Assembly (NCBI GenBank): GCA_963841635.1
Contig: CAWJDO010000002.1
Span: 62,001-126,000, forward strand
Source of the DNA: DASWZN01 sp963841635
GTDB taxonomy: Bacteria > Acidobacteriota > Terriglobia > Bryobacterales > Bryobacteraceae
Length of the DNA: 64,000 nt
Reading direction: 5' to 3'
Below the pieces are notes generated by a model. The model saw only the letters and a list, made by a program, of their open reading frames with translations. It did not search any database and was not told the DNA's origin. The translations under genes were made by a program, and so were the position numbers. Positions 24,845 through 34,250 of this stretch are shown piece by piece (the first letter of the stretch is position 1; each line of letters opens with the position of its first letter).

Positions 24845-26149
24845 GTGAAAGCCCTCGGGTTTGAGTCAGTCTCGAAGACCTACTCCATCTACGCCTCTCC
24901 CGGCGACCGCTTGCGAGAGCTGGCCTCGCTTCGGAAGTCTGCCCACCATCAGGATTTCTGGGCTCTGCGCGACGTCTCCTTTGCCGTCGAACGTGGCGAG
25001 GTTTTTTGCGTCATCGGGGAAAACGGCGCGGGAAAGAGCACGCTGCTGCAACTGGTCGCAGGCATCCTGCAGCCATCTGCAGGCACGGTAACGATAGCCG
25101 GCCGCGTCTCCGCCCTTCTCGAGCTGGGCGCGGGCTTCGACATGGAATTCAGCGGCCGCGACAACGTCTACCTCAGCGGCGCGATCGCCGGATTCTCGGC
25201 CCACGAAATGGACGCTAAGTTCAGCCAGATTAAGGACTTTGCCGAACTTGGCGAGTTCATGAACCGGCCCCTGAAGACCTACTCCAGCGGGATGGTGGTC
25301 CGCCTCGCCTTTGCCGTCGCCATCCACACCGATCCCGAGATTCTGCTTGTGGACGAGGCCCTCGCGGTCGGCGATGTCTACTTCAAACAGAAGTGCATGC
25401 GCAAGGTGCACGACCTAAGGTCCAAGGGAATCACGATCCTGTTCGTCTCGCACGCCCTCGCAGACGTAGCCGCCATCGGCGACCGCACGCTTTGGCTGGA
25501 CCGAGGCCGCATCCGCGAGCTCGGCGACACCGGAACCGTGGTCGAGCGGTACCTCCAAGCCATGGCCCGCAAGGACGCCGCATACCTTGCGAGCAGGCGG
25601 TCCCTCGACCGCGCGGAGGCGCCACCCTTATCGCCCGTCCCCGTGGACCACTTGCCCAACGTGGACCATCGTTCGGGCGACGGCCGCGCCCGCGTGACCG
25701 GGATCGCCTTGCTCGACGAAACGGGTGAGCCGGTAGCCCAGCTTCAGCCGTCGTCCCGTCTGGTCGTCCGCATCGCGGTCCGGGCCCATTCGTCCGTTGA
25801 GCATCCCATCATCGGCTTCATGCTGCGCAATCATCTGGGCATCGATTTCTCCGGGACGGACTCACTGCGGGAGAATATGAGTTTGCCGGAGCTGCGGGCG
25901 GGCGACATCCTGGCGGTGGACTTCCACATGGACCTACCGGAGCTCTACCCCGCCGTGTTCTCTTTTTCGCCGGCCGTGGCTGACGGCGTCTTCGAGCCAT
26001 CGGCCATGTGCGATTGGATCGACAACGCCATCACGGTCCAGATGGCGCCTGGAACAGAACAGGTATATGGCTACACGCGCGTCCCGTGCAGGATCGAGCT
26101 GAATACAAGGCTCTCGGGACCTGCATCCATACTGGAGGCGAATCCTTGA
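24845..26149 (+). CDS. Wzt-type polysaccharide ABC transporter ATP-binding protein with C-terminal sugar-binding domain
   Basis: The 434-residue ATPase of O-antigen/teichoic-acid exporters has Walker A GENGAGKST (58-66), signature YSSGMVVRLAFA (~145) and Walker B ILLVDEALAVGD (~165). Residues ~280-434 form a beta-rich extension like the Wzt carbohydrate-binding domain, which recognises the finished, chemically capped end of the polymer before export. Start is GTG 24845; the ribosome-binding site is weak. The stop overlaps the TTG start of the methyltransferase (TTGA), giving tight coupling. The partner membrane subunit (Wzm) is not in the window, unusual for this family. Confidence 0.92.
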   Translation: MKALGFESVSKTYSIYASPGDRLRELASLRKSAHHQDFWALRDVSFAVERGEVFCVIGENGAGKSTLLQLVAGILQPSAGTVTIAGRVSALLELGAGFDMEFSGRDNVYLSGAIAGFSAHEMDAKFSQIKDFAELGEFMNRPLKTYSSGMVVRLAFAVAIHTDPEILLVDEALAVGDVYFKQKCMRKVHDLRSKGITILFVSHALADVAAIGDRTLWLDRGRIRELGDTGTVVERYLQAMARKDAAYLASRRSLDRAEAPPLSPVPVDHLPNVDHRSGDGRARVTGIALLDETGEPVAQLQPSSRLVVRIAVRAHSSVEHPIIGFMLRNHLGIDFSGTDSLRENMSLPELRAGDILAVDFHMDLPELYPAVFSFSPAVADGVFEPSAMCDWIDNAITVQMAPGTEQVYGYTRVPCRIELNTRLSGPASILEANP

Positions 26150-27930
26150 TTGAGTTCACCGGCGAGCGTGTCGTCCCAGGCCAGGTAGACGTCGACCTCT
26201 GGAACGAGCACCTGGCCCGCTACGCGTTCGCGGCCCGTCTGGCTGCGGGGAAGCGCGTGCTCGATGCCGGTTGTGGCACGGGCTACGGCTGCGCCGTGTT
26301 GGCCGAGCGGGCGTCGAGCGTCACCGGGCTGGACATCGCACCGGAGGCCATCGCCCATGCGCGCGAACATTCCGCGGCCCCGCAAGTGACGTTTCTCGAA
26401 GGCTCGTGCCTGGCGATGCCCTTGCCCGACGCCGCCTTCGACCTGGTGATCTCCTTCGAGGTGATCGAACACCTGGAGGACTGGCACGCCTTCCTGTTGG
26501 AGAGCCGTCGCGTTCTCGCTCCCGGGGGCGTTTTCCTGCTATCGACACCCAATCGCAACTACTACGCCGAGGCCCGGAGCGTCTCCGGCCCCAACCCGTT
26601 TCACGTGCACGAATTCACCTTCGACGAGTTCGGCGCGGCGCTCGGGGCCCTTTATCCGCACGTTCATCTCTTCCTACAGAACCACGTCGAGGGCATCGCT
26701 TTTCAGCCAGCCCCGGCCGACGGGCATGGTCTGCCCGAGTTGCAGCAGGCCGGCCTGGCCCCCGATCCCAACGACGCCCATTTCTTCCTCGCCGCCTGTT
26801 CCGCCTCGCCTCAGCCGGCGCCGGCGCCGTTCGTCTACGTGCCCACCGCGGCCAACGTCCTCCATGAGCGCGAGCTGCATATCGCAAAGCTCGCGATCGA
26901 CGTCAATCAGCTCCGCGAGGATAAAGAGAAACTCGTGGAGATGTTCCGCGTCCAGAAGGCCGCTCTCGAAGAGGCCAACCGCTGGTCGGGCAGTCTCGAC
27001 GAGAAGCTTGCCGCCGCCTCGGACCGCATCGTCGAACTCCAGGCCGAGCTCGCAGAGACCACGGCCGGCTTCGAAGCTCAGGTGGCCACGCTCGAGGGCG
27101 AAAACCGCGCTAAGACCGAGTGGTCCCGCGAGCTCGACGGCCGGCTCGCCGCCGCCTTGGCGCGCGTGGTCGAACTCCAGGCCGAAGACAGCACCAAGAA
27201 CGCCTGGGCCCGGGAGCTCGAGGAGAAGCTCGCCGCGGCTTCGGCCCGCATCGTCCAACTGCAGAACGAGCTCGAACAGACCGCCGCCGGCTTCGAGGCT
27301 CAAATCGCCACGCTCAAACACGAGGACCTGATCAAAACCGAGTGGGCCCTGCAAACCGAGGGAAAGCTCGCCGCCGCCTCTGCCCGCATTGCAGAGCTGC
27401 AAAAGCTGGTGGCTGCGTTCGAGGCGGACAATCGCGCCAAGACCGAGTGGGCCACAGTCCTGTCGGCGGCGCTCGAACAGAGCAACCTCAGGGCTACCGA
27501 CGTCGCGGAACAACTGGCCGCGGCGCTCTCTCGAGTCTTCGAGCTCGAGTCTCGTCTCTCCGCCAGCGGTCAGTCCACGCTTGCCGAGCTCCACGCCGAG
27601 GTCTGCGCTAAGACCAAGTGGGGACAGCAGCTTACAGCGGACCTGGAGGAGAGCAACAAGGCCGTGGCCGGCTACGCCGGCCAGCTCGCCAAGGTGGAGG
27701 CCGAGAACGATGCCAAGACCGCGTGGGCGCGCCGTCTGGATTCCGAGCTCGAAGCCAAGGGCAAAGACCTGGTGCATTGTGTAGAGCTGCTGCACGCGAC
27801 CGAAAAGACGCTCGAGGAGCGCACCGCCCGGATGTTGCGGCTGGAGGAGCGGGTCAATTGCGCCACGGCTTCGCGCTGGGTAAAACTGGGAAATCTCCTC
27901 GGACTCGGTCCCAGGCTCAACGGCGAGTGA
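26146..27930 (+). CDS. SAM-dependent methyltransferase with long C-terminal coiled coil (WbdD-like chain terminator candidate)
   Basis: The start is TTG 26146, with GGAGG seven bases upstream and overlapping the ABC stop. Residues 1-165 are a class I methyltransferase: VLDAGCGTGYG (38-48), FDLVISFEVIEHLED, PGGVFLLSTPN. Residues ~243-572 are a continuous coiled coil, punctuated by seven similar blocks (K-T-E-W-x-x-x-L-type). Their tryptophans fall at 280, 326, 354, 400, 435, 492 and 527. These spacings (28, 35, 46, 57) fit whole heptads plus hendecads. Coupling to a Wzt with sugar-binding domain recalls WbdD, whose methylation caps the O-antigen and whose coiled coil sets its length. WbdD's kinase domain is absent here. 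The role is inferred. Confidence 0.85.
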   Translation: MIEFTGERVVPGQVDVDLWNEHLARYAFAARLAAGKRVLDAGCGTGYGCAVLAERASSVTGLDIAPEAIAHAREHSAAPQVTFLEGSCLAMPLPDAAFDLVISFEVIEHLEDWHAFLLESRRVLAPGGVFLLSTPNRNYYAEARSVSGPNPFHVHEFTFDEFGAALGALYPHVHLFLQNHVEGIAFQPAPADGHGLPELQQAGLAPDPNDAHFFLAACSASPQPAPAPFVYVPTAANVLHERELHIAKLAIDVNQLREDKEKLVEMFRVQKAALEEANRWSGSLDEKLAAASDRIVELQAELAETTAGFEAQVATLEGENRAKTEWSRELDGRLAAALARVVELQAEDSTKNAWARELEEKLAAASARIVQLQNELEQTAAGFEAQIATLKHEDLIKTEWALQTEGKLAAASARIAELQKLVAAFEADNRAKTEWATVLSAALEQSNLRATDVAEQLAAALSRVFELESRLSASGQSTLAELHAEVCAKTKWGQQLTADLEESNKAVAGYAGQLAKVEAENDAKTAWARRLDSELEAKGKDLVHCVELLHATEKTLEERTARMLRLEERVNCATASRWVKLGNLLGLGPRLNGE

Positions 27931-27931
27931 T

Positions 27932-30301
27932 ATGCGGAGGCTCATCCGTTATTTGCTGCGTCTGCCCCTGCTGGTTCTCTGTCCGGTTGCTTTGACCCTG
28001 GCCGCCGCGGCGCTGGCCATTTGCGACCTTCTGTGGCTCCTCGCGGGAAAGCGCCAGGCCCGCGGCGGCGCGTTACCGGACCGCTCCGCTGCTTCGGTGG
28101 TGATCCCCAACTGGAACGGGCGCGAGCTGCTCGAGAAGTATCTCCCCTCCGTGATCGCGGCGCTCGCCGGCAACCCCGGAAACGAAGTCATCGTCGTGGA
28201 CAACGGCTCTACGGACGGAAGCGCCGCATGCCTGCGCGAACGTTTCCCGGGGGTCAAGCTGGTGGCGCTCGACCGCAACCTCGGATTCGGCGGGGGCGCG
28301 AACGCCGGAGTCCGCGCGGCAGGAAACGGCATCGTGGTTCTGCTGAACAACGACATGCGCGTGGCGCCGGATTTCCTGACGCCTTTGCTGGCGGGCTTCC
28401 GCAATGAGAGCGTCTTCGCGGTCTCCTGCCAGATCTTCTTCAGCGACCCGAACCGCAGGCGCGAGGAGACCGGCCTGACGCAAGGTTGTTGGCGCGACGG
28501 CGCAGTCCGGCTGAGTCACCGCATTGACGATGAGGTGCGGGATCTGTATCCGTGCTTCTACGGCGGAGGCGGGTCCTGCGCCTTCGACCGGCGCAAGTTC
28601 CTCGAGCTCGGCGGATTTGATCCGCTGCTGCGGCCGTTCTACCTGGAGGACGCCGATCTGGGGTATCTGGCCTGGAAGCGCGGATGGCAGGTGCTCTACC
28701 AGCCGGCGAGTGCGGTGTACCACGAGCACAGGGGCACGATCGGCAGGCATTTCACGGCGGAGCAGATCAACGCCGTCTACCAGAAGAACTATGTTCTGTT
28801 CGCCTGGAAGAACATGCATGAATGGCGCAAGCTGGCCGCGCACTTCGCCTTCGCGCTGGCAGGCTCGCTGGCCAGCGCCTTTGCCGGCGACTCCCCATCG
28901 CGGGCCAGCGCCGCCGGCGTCTGCCGCGCCTTCCTACAGCTTCCGCGGGCGCTCGTCTCGCGCTGGCGCGCGCGCGGGATGGCCGCGGTTTCCGATACCG
29001 AAGCGTTCCTACGGCCGCGCGGCGGCTACTTCCGCGATCGCTTCGAGATGATGGAGTCTTCCGGCGCCCGCGAGAAGCCGTCGGTCCTGTTCGTCTCCCC
29101 TTATCCGCTGTTGCCGCCGATCCACGGCGGAGCGGTCTTCATGAACGCGACGGCCCGGGAACTGGCCCGGCTTTCGGAGCTGCACCTGCTTTGCATGCTC
29201 GAACACCCCAGCCAGCGGGAGGCCCAGGAAGAAGTGGCGCGGCTTTGCGCCTCGGCCGAGTTCCTGGTGCGGCGCGGTCCGACCAGCAGCCTGGCTTCGC
29301 CGCAGCCCAACGAAGTCCGCGAATTCGCCGACGACGACTTTCAGTGGCTCATCGATCGCCAGATCTACACCCGCCGGGTGGACGTCGTTCAGATCGAGTA
29401 CACCCACATGGCCCAGTATGCGTGCCGGTATCGCAGGCTGGCCAGCGTTCTTTTCGAGCACGACGTCTCGTTCCAATCGATCGGCCGCGGCGCGGGCGCG
29501 GCGCGCGGCGGCACGCGGCTCAGGGCGGGATTCGAGTATCTGCGGACGCTGCGCTACGAGTTGGGAGTGCTGCCGCGGATGGATCGCATTCAGGTCTGCA
29601 GCCGCGAGAATAAGGAATACCTGGCGTCCTTCCTGCCGCAGCTGGAAAACAGGATCGAAACGGGTCTCCGTGCCGGGATCGACACGGGCAGCTACTGTTT
29701 TCGGGCGCAGGGACGGGAGCCGTTCACCATGCTCTTCCTGGGCAGCTTCCGCCATCCTCCGAACGTCGCGGCGCTGGACTGGTTCCTCGAGAAGGTGCTG
29801 CCGCTGGTGACGGCGGAGTGCCCGGCCGCACGGCTGGTGGTGGTGGGCTCGGAGATGCCGGCAGCGCACAGCCTGCCGCAATCGAGCGTGATCGAACTGC
29901 GTGGCCGGGTGGAGGACGCCAGAGAGCCGCTGGGGCGCTACGGGCTGTTCGTGTGCCCGGTGCTGAGCGGCTCCGGGGTCAGGGTGAAGCTCCTGGAGGC
30001 GTTCGCCGCCGGCATCCCCGCCGTCTCGACCACGCTCGGCGCCGAGGGCCTTACCCGCACGGACGGCGAGCTGTGCGCCCTGGCCGACGATCCGGCCGCC
30101 TTCGCCGGCAAGATCGTCGAACTGTTCCGGCAGCCCGAAAGGGCGGCCGCAATGGCGGAGCGCGCGCGGCGGGAGGCGGAAACGGTGTGGGATATCCGCG
30201 CGGCCACCGGAAGGCTTGTCGAGAGCTATCGGGAAGCCCTGCGGGAGAAGCGCGGCCGCGCCGTAGCCGGGGCCACTATTCCGATGGTCGCGGCCCGGTA
30301 G
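27932..30301 (+). CDS. Bifunctional glycosyltransferase, GT2-GT4 fusion
   Basis: This 789-residue protein starts with a hydrophobic membrane anchor (8-38). A GT2 domain follows at ~55-290: SVVIPNWNGRELL, VDNGSTDGS, NLGFGGGANAGV, NNDMRVAPDFL and FYLEDADLGYLAWKRGW. Next is a ~100-residue linker, then a GT4 domain at ~385-775 beginning VLFVSPYPLLPPIHGGAVF. The GT4 part has SFRHPPNVAALDWF and SGSGVRVKLLEAFAAGIPAV. It could add two successive sugars to a surface polymer. Start ATG 27932 is one base after the upstream stop, so it shares the ABC/methyltransferase operon. Both domains keep their acidic donor-binding residues. Confidence 0.9.
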   Translation: MRRLIRYLLRLPLLVLCPVALTLAAAALAICDLLWLLAGKRQARGGALPDRSAASVVIPNWNGRELLEKYLPSVIAALAGNPGNEVIVVDNGSTDGSAACLRERFPGVKLVALDRNLGFGGGANAGVRAAGNGIVVLLNNDMRVAPDFLTPLLAGFRNESVFAVSCQIFFSDPNRRREETGLTQGCWRDGAVRLSHRIDDEVRDLYPCFYGGGGSCAFDRRKFLELGGFDPLLRPFYLEDADLGYLAWKRGWQVLYQPASAVYHEHRGTIGRHFTAEQINAVYQKNYVLFAWKNMHEWRKLAAHFAFALAGSLASAFAGDSPSRASAAGVCRAFLQLPRALVSRWRARGMAAVSDTEAFLRPRGGYFRDRFEMMESSGAREKPSVLFVSPYPLLPPIHGGAVFMNATARELARLSELHLLCMLEHPSQREAQEEVARLCASAEFLVRRGPTSSLASPQPNEVREFADDDFQWLIDRQIYTRRVDVVQIEYTHMAQYACRYRRLASVLFEHDVSFQSIGRGAGAARGGTRLRAGFEYLRTLRYELGVLPRMDRIQVCSRENKEYLASFLPQLENRIETGLRAGIDTGSYCFRAQGREPFTMLFLGSFRHPPNVAALDWFLEKVLPLVTAECPAARLVVVGSEMPAAHSLPQSSVIELRGRVEDAREPLGRYGLFVCPVLSGSGVRVKLLEAFAAGIPAVSTTLGAEGLTRTDGELCALADDPAAFAGKIVELFRQPERAAAMAERARREAETVWDIRAATGRLVESYREALREKRGRAVAGATIPMVAAR

Positions 30302-30392
30302 CCCACCGCTGGTGCCGCTTGCTGACGCGCGCGGTTCCGTGCTCGCACCGAACCGCGACCGTGAGGAAGCGGACTTGGCCGTCAGAGGCTAG

Positions 30393-31055
30393 CTAGTGGC
30401 TCTTCAGATCCTTCCCAATCCGGTTGGCGATGAAGGCGGCTGTGCGGTCCAGCTCAACAGGGGATCCATCCTTCGGTTGTGCGTAGATCGACCAAAGCAC
30501 CAACCGCGAATGCGGATCGACCAGAAACAGGGTGCCCTTGGCCCGGTGGAAGGCGGTCACCGGCACGGTCCTCTCTGCTCCGATGCTACCAGGAGCCATT
30601 TCATCCTGCTTCTCGGATTCGGCGGCTGCGACCTTCGTTGGCGCGGGCGCAGGAGTGGCAGGGGTGGCAGCAGGCAGCGGAGCCAGGGGTACGCCAGCCG
30701 CGGGTGTATCCGCCGCGGGCGGGTTTGCGGCCACCGGAGGCTGCGCGGCGATGGCAGGAGCGGCTTCCTCCGCAGCTTCTTCGCGCGCCCGCTTTGCCGG
30801 CTTCTGGGGCAACAGCTCGGCCAGCCGGCTCTCGAAGGACGCGCCGATACCATCGGTGAAGATCGCGTCGGCTTTCTTCGGATCCGTCACCACCTGAAAG
30901 ACGCCCAGACCGGTCAGCCGGTTGGCCAGGTATTGCTCCATTGCGTTCGACATGGGCAGCAGGTACACCTTGTGAACCTGGAGCAACTCGGTCTTGGGCG
31001 GCGCCGCGAGCGCAACGGCCAGCGAAGAAAACAGCAGGACGATAGTCGGCTTCAT
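30393..31055 (-). CDS. Exported hypothetical protein with Ala/Pro-rich middle
   Basis: The 220-residue product has a signal peptide (MKPTIVLLFSSLAVALA). A domain beginning KVYLLPMSNAMEQYLANRL..FQVVTDPKKADAIFTDGIG looks like a small alpha/beta fold seen in lipoprotein-like assembly factors. Residues ~85-145 are an Ala/Pro-rich linker. The rest (GTLFLVDPHSRLVLWSIYAQP..RTAAFIANRIGKDL) completes the fold. I chose ATG 31055 for its signal peptide; ATG 31067 is also in frame. It is encoded on the opposite strand to the surrounding glycosyltransferases. Function unknown. Confidence 0.72.
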   Translation of the reverse strand: MKPTIVLLFSSLAVALAAPPKTELLQVHKVYLLPMSNAMEQYLANRLTGLGVFQVVTDPKKADAIFTDGIGASFESRLAELLPQKPAKRAREEAAEEAAPAIAAQPPVAANPPAADTPAAGVPLAPLPAATPATPAPAPTKVAAAESEKQDEMAPGSIGAERTVPVTAFHRAKGTLFLVDPHSRLVLWSIYAQPKDGSPVELDRTAAFIANRIGKDLKSH

Positions 31056-31180
31056 GACAGGTACCATAATAAGCGATCGGCCGTGCGGCACCGAGCCGGC
31101 GGCCTTCATTGTCATTCTCATTGTTAGGACGCGGCGGGACCCGAAAAAGTCGTTCACGCCAAAATTCCGCGAATGCTAGA

Positions 31181-32188
31181 ATGAACGGGCTTGCGATGCC
31201 AGGCGTCACCGTCGTCATCCCGAACTGGAACCGCCGCGACCTGGTTGAGCGGCTGATCCCGCAGCTCCGCGCCCAGAGCCACCCCATCGCGGAGATCGTG
31301 GTCGTAGACAACGGCTCCGAGGACGGCTCGGCCGCGGCGGCCAGCCAGGCCGGCGCACGCGTTCTCGAGATGGGGCGCAACGCGGGTTTCAGCGCCGCCG
31401 TGAATCGCGGGATCGGCGAGGCATCGACCGACCTGGTGGCCATCGTGAATAACGACGTCGAGCCCGCCCCTGGCTGGCTGGACCGGCTGGTGGAAGCGGT
31501 CCGCGATCCGCGGGTGTGGTTCGCCGCCGGAAAGCTCCTGAGCGCCACCCAGCCTGGGTCGCTCGATGGCGCTTACGACGAGCTCTCGCGCGGCGCCTGC
31601 GCCTGGCGCGCCGGCCATGGCCGCACGGACGGCGAACTCTGGGACCGCCCCGCGCCGATCCGCTTCGCTCCCTTTACGGCCGTCCTGTTCCGGAAGGACC
31701 TCTTCGCCAAGGTCGGCCTCCTGGACGAGCGATTCGAGTCTTATCTCGAGGACGTGGATTTCTGCCTGCGCGCGGCCCGCCAGGGATTCTCCGGAGCGTA
31801 CGTCCCCGGAGCGGTGGCGGTGCATCAGGGCAGCGCGACGCTGGGACGGTGGCATCCGGAGGTGGTGAAACGCATCGCGCGGAACCAGCTGCTGCTGGTG
31901 GCCAAGCACTATCGCCGGCCGGATCTGCTGCGATACGGCTGGCCGATTCTGGTTGCGCAGGGGTTGTGGGGCGGGGTAGCGTTACGGCACGGGCGGCTGC
32001 TTTCGTTCCTGCGCGGCAAGATCGAGGGCCTGGCGGCCTTCCGGTCGTTCCGAGGCGAGGCAGCGGCGGCCGGCCCCGGGGTGAAGAGCCTCTCCGAGAT
32101 TCTGGAACAAAGCGAGGCGGAAATCCTACGCCTGCAGCGCAGCACCGGTTTCGACACGTACTGGCGGCTGTACTTCGCACTCACGTGA
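31181..32188 (+). CDS. Family 2 glycosyltransferase (rhamnosyltransferase-like)
   Basis: The 335-residue GT-A enzyme has VTVVIPNWNRRDLVERL near the N-terminus, VDNGSEDGS, NAGFSAAVNRGI, NNDVEPAPGWL and the acceptor-side motif FESYLEDVDFCLRAARQG. The C-terminal 110 residues are basic and amphipathic, probably for membrane contact. Start is ATG 31181 or 31196; neither has a clear ribosome-binding site. The next gene begins 1 bp after the stop, so at least two GT2 genes are co-translated. The acceptor sugar is unknown. Confidence 0.9.
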   Translation: MNGLAMPGVTVVIPNWNRRDLVERLIPQLRAQSHPIAEIVVVDNGSEDGSAAAASQAGARVLEMGRNAGFSAAVNRGIGEASTDLVAIVNNDVEPAPGWLDRLVEAVRDPRVWFAAGKLLSATQPGSLDGAYDELSRGACAWRAGHGRTDGELWDRPAPIRFAPFTAVLFRKDLFAKVGLLDERFESYLEDVDFCLRAARQGFSGAYVPGAVAVHQGSATLGRWHPEVVKRIARNQLLLVAKHYRRPDLLRYGWPILVAQGLWGGVALRHGRLLSFLRGKIEGLAAFRSFRGEAAAAGPGVKSLSEILEQSEAEILRLQRSTGFDTYWRLYFALT

Positions 32189-32189
32189 C

Positions 32190-33149
32190 ATGACCCGCAT
32201 TGGAATCGTAGTCGTGGCCTACAATTCGGAACGCGAGATCGGGCGGTGCCTGGATTCGTTGCCCACGGGCGTCGAGACGGTGGTGGTCGACAACGCGTCC
32301 CAGGATGGCACCCGCCGCAAGGTCGCGAGCCGGCCGTCGGTCAAGCTCATCGCGAATCCGTGGAATCGCGGCTTCGCCGCCGGAGCGAACCAGGGAATCG
32401 GCGCCCTCGATTGCGACCTCGTGCTGCTGCTCAACCCCGACGTCGAGCTCGTCTCGGGCCTCGAGGCGCTGGCTTCTGAATTCGACGCCGCCAACGTCGC
32501 CGCGGCTGGCGGCAAGCTGCTGGGCAGCGATGGACGCTCGCAAGCCGGATTCATGGTCCGCCGCCTGCCCACGCCCTGGACGCTGATCTTCGAAACCCTG
32601 TGGGTGAATCGCCTCTGGCCGGGCAACCCGGTGAACCGGCGGTACCGCTGTTTCGACCTCGATCCCGAAGCTGAGGCCACGGTGGAGCAGCCCGCCGGAG
32701 CGTTCCTGATGATCCGGAGGAACGTGTGGCGGCAGCTCGGAGGATTTGACGAGTCCTTCTTCCCGGTCTGGTTCGAGGATGTCGACTTTGCCAAGCGCGT
32801 GGCGCTGGCCGGGTACAGAATGCGCTACTCGCCCGCGACTGTTGCGAAACACAGCGGTGGCCATTCCGTCGGCCAGCTCCCCCGCTCCACCAGAGAGCTC
32901 CACTGGTGTGGTAGCCTGCTGGAGTATACCTTCAAGCACTTCGCCCGAGCGGAGGCGAGGGCGGTATGCGCGTCCGTTGTGGCGGGTTCTCTTCTCCGGG
33001 CGGTTACCGTCCCGTTTAGGGAAAAACCCTTGGAAGGGATCATTAGCTGTGTTAGGATGATTCGGCTAGCCGGAATGCTGCTCTCCGGCCAAACTGGAAT
33101 TCGTACATTTCTTCGGCCTTTGCGGTACAGTAGGATGGCGCGGCCGTAA
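32190..33149 (+). CDS. Family 2 glycosyltransferase
   Basis: The 319-residue enzyme has GIVVVAYNSEREIGRCLDSL, VDNASQDGT, NRGFAAGANQGI, LNPDVELVSGL and the conserved WFEDVDFAKRVALAG, followed by a His-containing HSGGHSV segment. The C-terminus has a hydrophobic stretch (~275-300). It lies between two other GT2 genes. Members of this group include rhamnosyl- and galactofuranosyl-transferases, but the donor cannot be assigned. Confidence 0.9.
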   Translation: MTRIGIVVVAYNSEREIGRCLDSLPTGVETVVVDNASQDGTRRKVASRPSVKLIANPWNRGFAAGANQGIGALDCDLVLLLNPDVELVSGLEALASEFDAANVAAAGGKLLGSDGRSQAGFMVRRLPTPWTLIFETLWVNRLWPGNPVNRRYRCFDLDPEAEATVEQPAGAFLMIRRNVWRQLGGFDESFFPVWFEDVDFAKRVALAGYRMRYSPATVAKHSGGHSVGQLPRSTRELHWCGSLLEYTFKHFARAEARAVCASVVAGSLLRAVTVPFREKPLEGIISCVRMIRLAGMLLSGQTGIRTFLRPLRYSRMARP

Positions 33150-33177
33150 TAGTTATTGGTGCTCAAGTTCATTTGTC

Positions 33178-34245
33178 ATGAGCCATACTGATCTCGTATC
33201 CGTAACGATCGTTACGTACAACAGCGGTCGGTTCATCAAGCGATGCCTCCAGTCGGTTCTGGCTCAAGGCTACTCGGAAATTGAGGTGATTGTCGTAGAC
33301 AATGCCTCGACCGACGGAACGCTGGGCATCCTCGAGCAGTTCGAGGATCGCTGCCGCCTGGTGTTCAACGAGACCAACATCGGATTTGCCGCAGCGCAAA
33401 ACCAGGCCATACAGCTCTCGCGTGGAGACTGGGTTCTGGCTCTCAATCCCGACGTATTGCTGACATCGAGCTTCATCGATGCGCTGGTGGACGCCGGGCA
33501 CGCCGATGCGAAGGTGGGCACGGTTTGCGGGAAGCTGCTCACCATGCGGTCGAATCTCACTCTGCCCCAGAACCCGCTGGTGGATTCGACGGGGATGTAT
33601 TTCACCCCCATGCTGCGGCATCTCGACCGTGGCAGCCAGGAAGTGGACAACGGCCACTACCTCAACTACGAGTATGTCTTCGGCGCGACCGCCGCAGCCG
33701 CCCTGTACCGCCGCGAGATGATCGACGACGTCTCGATCGACCGCGAGTTTTTCGATCCCGATTTTTTCGTCTACCGCGAGGACGCCGACGTCGCCTGGCG
33801 GGCCCAGTTGTTGGGGTGGCGCTGCGTGTACACGCCGCACGCCCGGGGCTATCACGTCCGCACCGTCCTTCCAGGCAACCGGCGCGCGCTGCCGGCAGAA
33901 ATCAACATGCACTCGGTGAAGAATCGCTTCCTGATGCGCATGAAGAACATGACCGGCGGCCTCTACAAGCGCTATTGGCTGGCGATCACCGCGCGCGACC
34001 TGGTGGTGCTGGCCTGCTGCATGGTGCGCGAACAGACCTCGCTCAAGGCCTTCTGGTTCCTGGTGCGGAACCACAGGCGCATTTTGGCCAAGCGGCGGGA
34101 AATCATGCGGCGGCGGCGCGTCAACGACGACTACATCGCCACCTGGTTCCACTATGAGCCGGTCAGCAAGCCGGCGCCGAAGCTCACCAAGCGGGCGCGA
34201 GCCCAGTATCAGCCTGCCTCGCACGCCGAGCTATTCGAATACTAG
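33178..34245 (+). CDS. Family 2 glycosyltransferase
   Basis: The 355-residue GT2 has VSVTIVTYNSGRFIKRCLQSV, VDNASTDGT, NIGFAAAQNQAI, LNPDVLLTSSF and YREDADVAWRAQLLGW. The C-terminal 90 residues are rich in Arg/Lys and hydrophobic helices (LVVLACCMV) and likely sit on the membrane. It starts 28 bp after the previous gene. Its stop is followed at once by the heptamer array. Confidence 0.9.
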   Translation: MSHTDLVSVTIVTYNSGRFIKRCLQSVLAQGYSEIEVIVVDNASTDGTLGILEQFEDRCRLVFNETNIGFAAAQNQAIQLSRGDWVLALNPDVLLTSSFIDALVDAGHADAKVGTVCGKLLTMRSNLTLPQNPLVDSTGMYFTPMLRHLDRGSQEVDNGHYLNYEYVFGATAAAALYRREMIDDVSIDREFFDPDFFVYREDADVAWRAQLLGWRCVYTPHARGYHVRTVLPGNRRALPAEINMHSVKNRFLMRMKNMTGGLYKRYWLAITARDLVVLACCMVREQTSLKAFWFLVRNHRRILAKRREIMRRRRVNDDYIATWFHYEPVSKPAPKLTKRARAQYQPASHAELFEY

Positions 34246-34250
34246 GGTTG

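Noticed and set aside
24421..24864. 147-residue open frame across the hairpin-rich region
   Set aside because: Begins with a non-ATG codon without a ribosome-binding site, has scattered Cys/Trp/Arg and no conserved features; RNA structure explains the stretch better.
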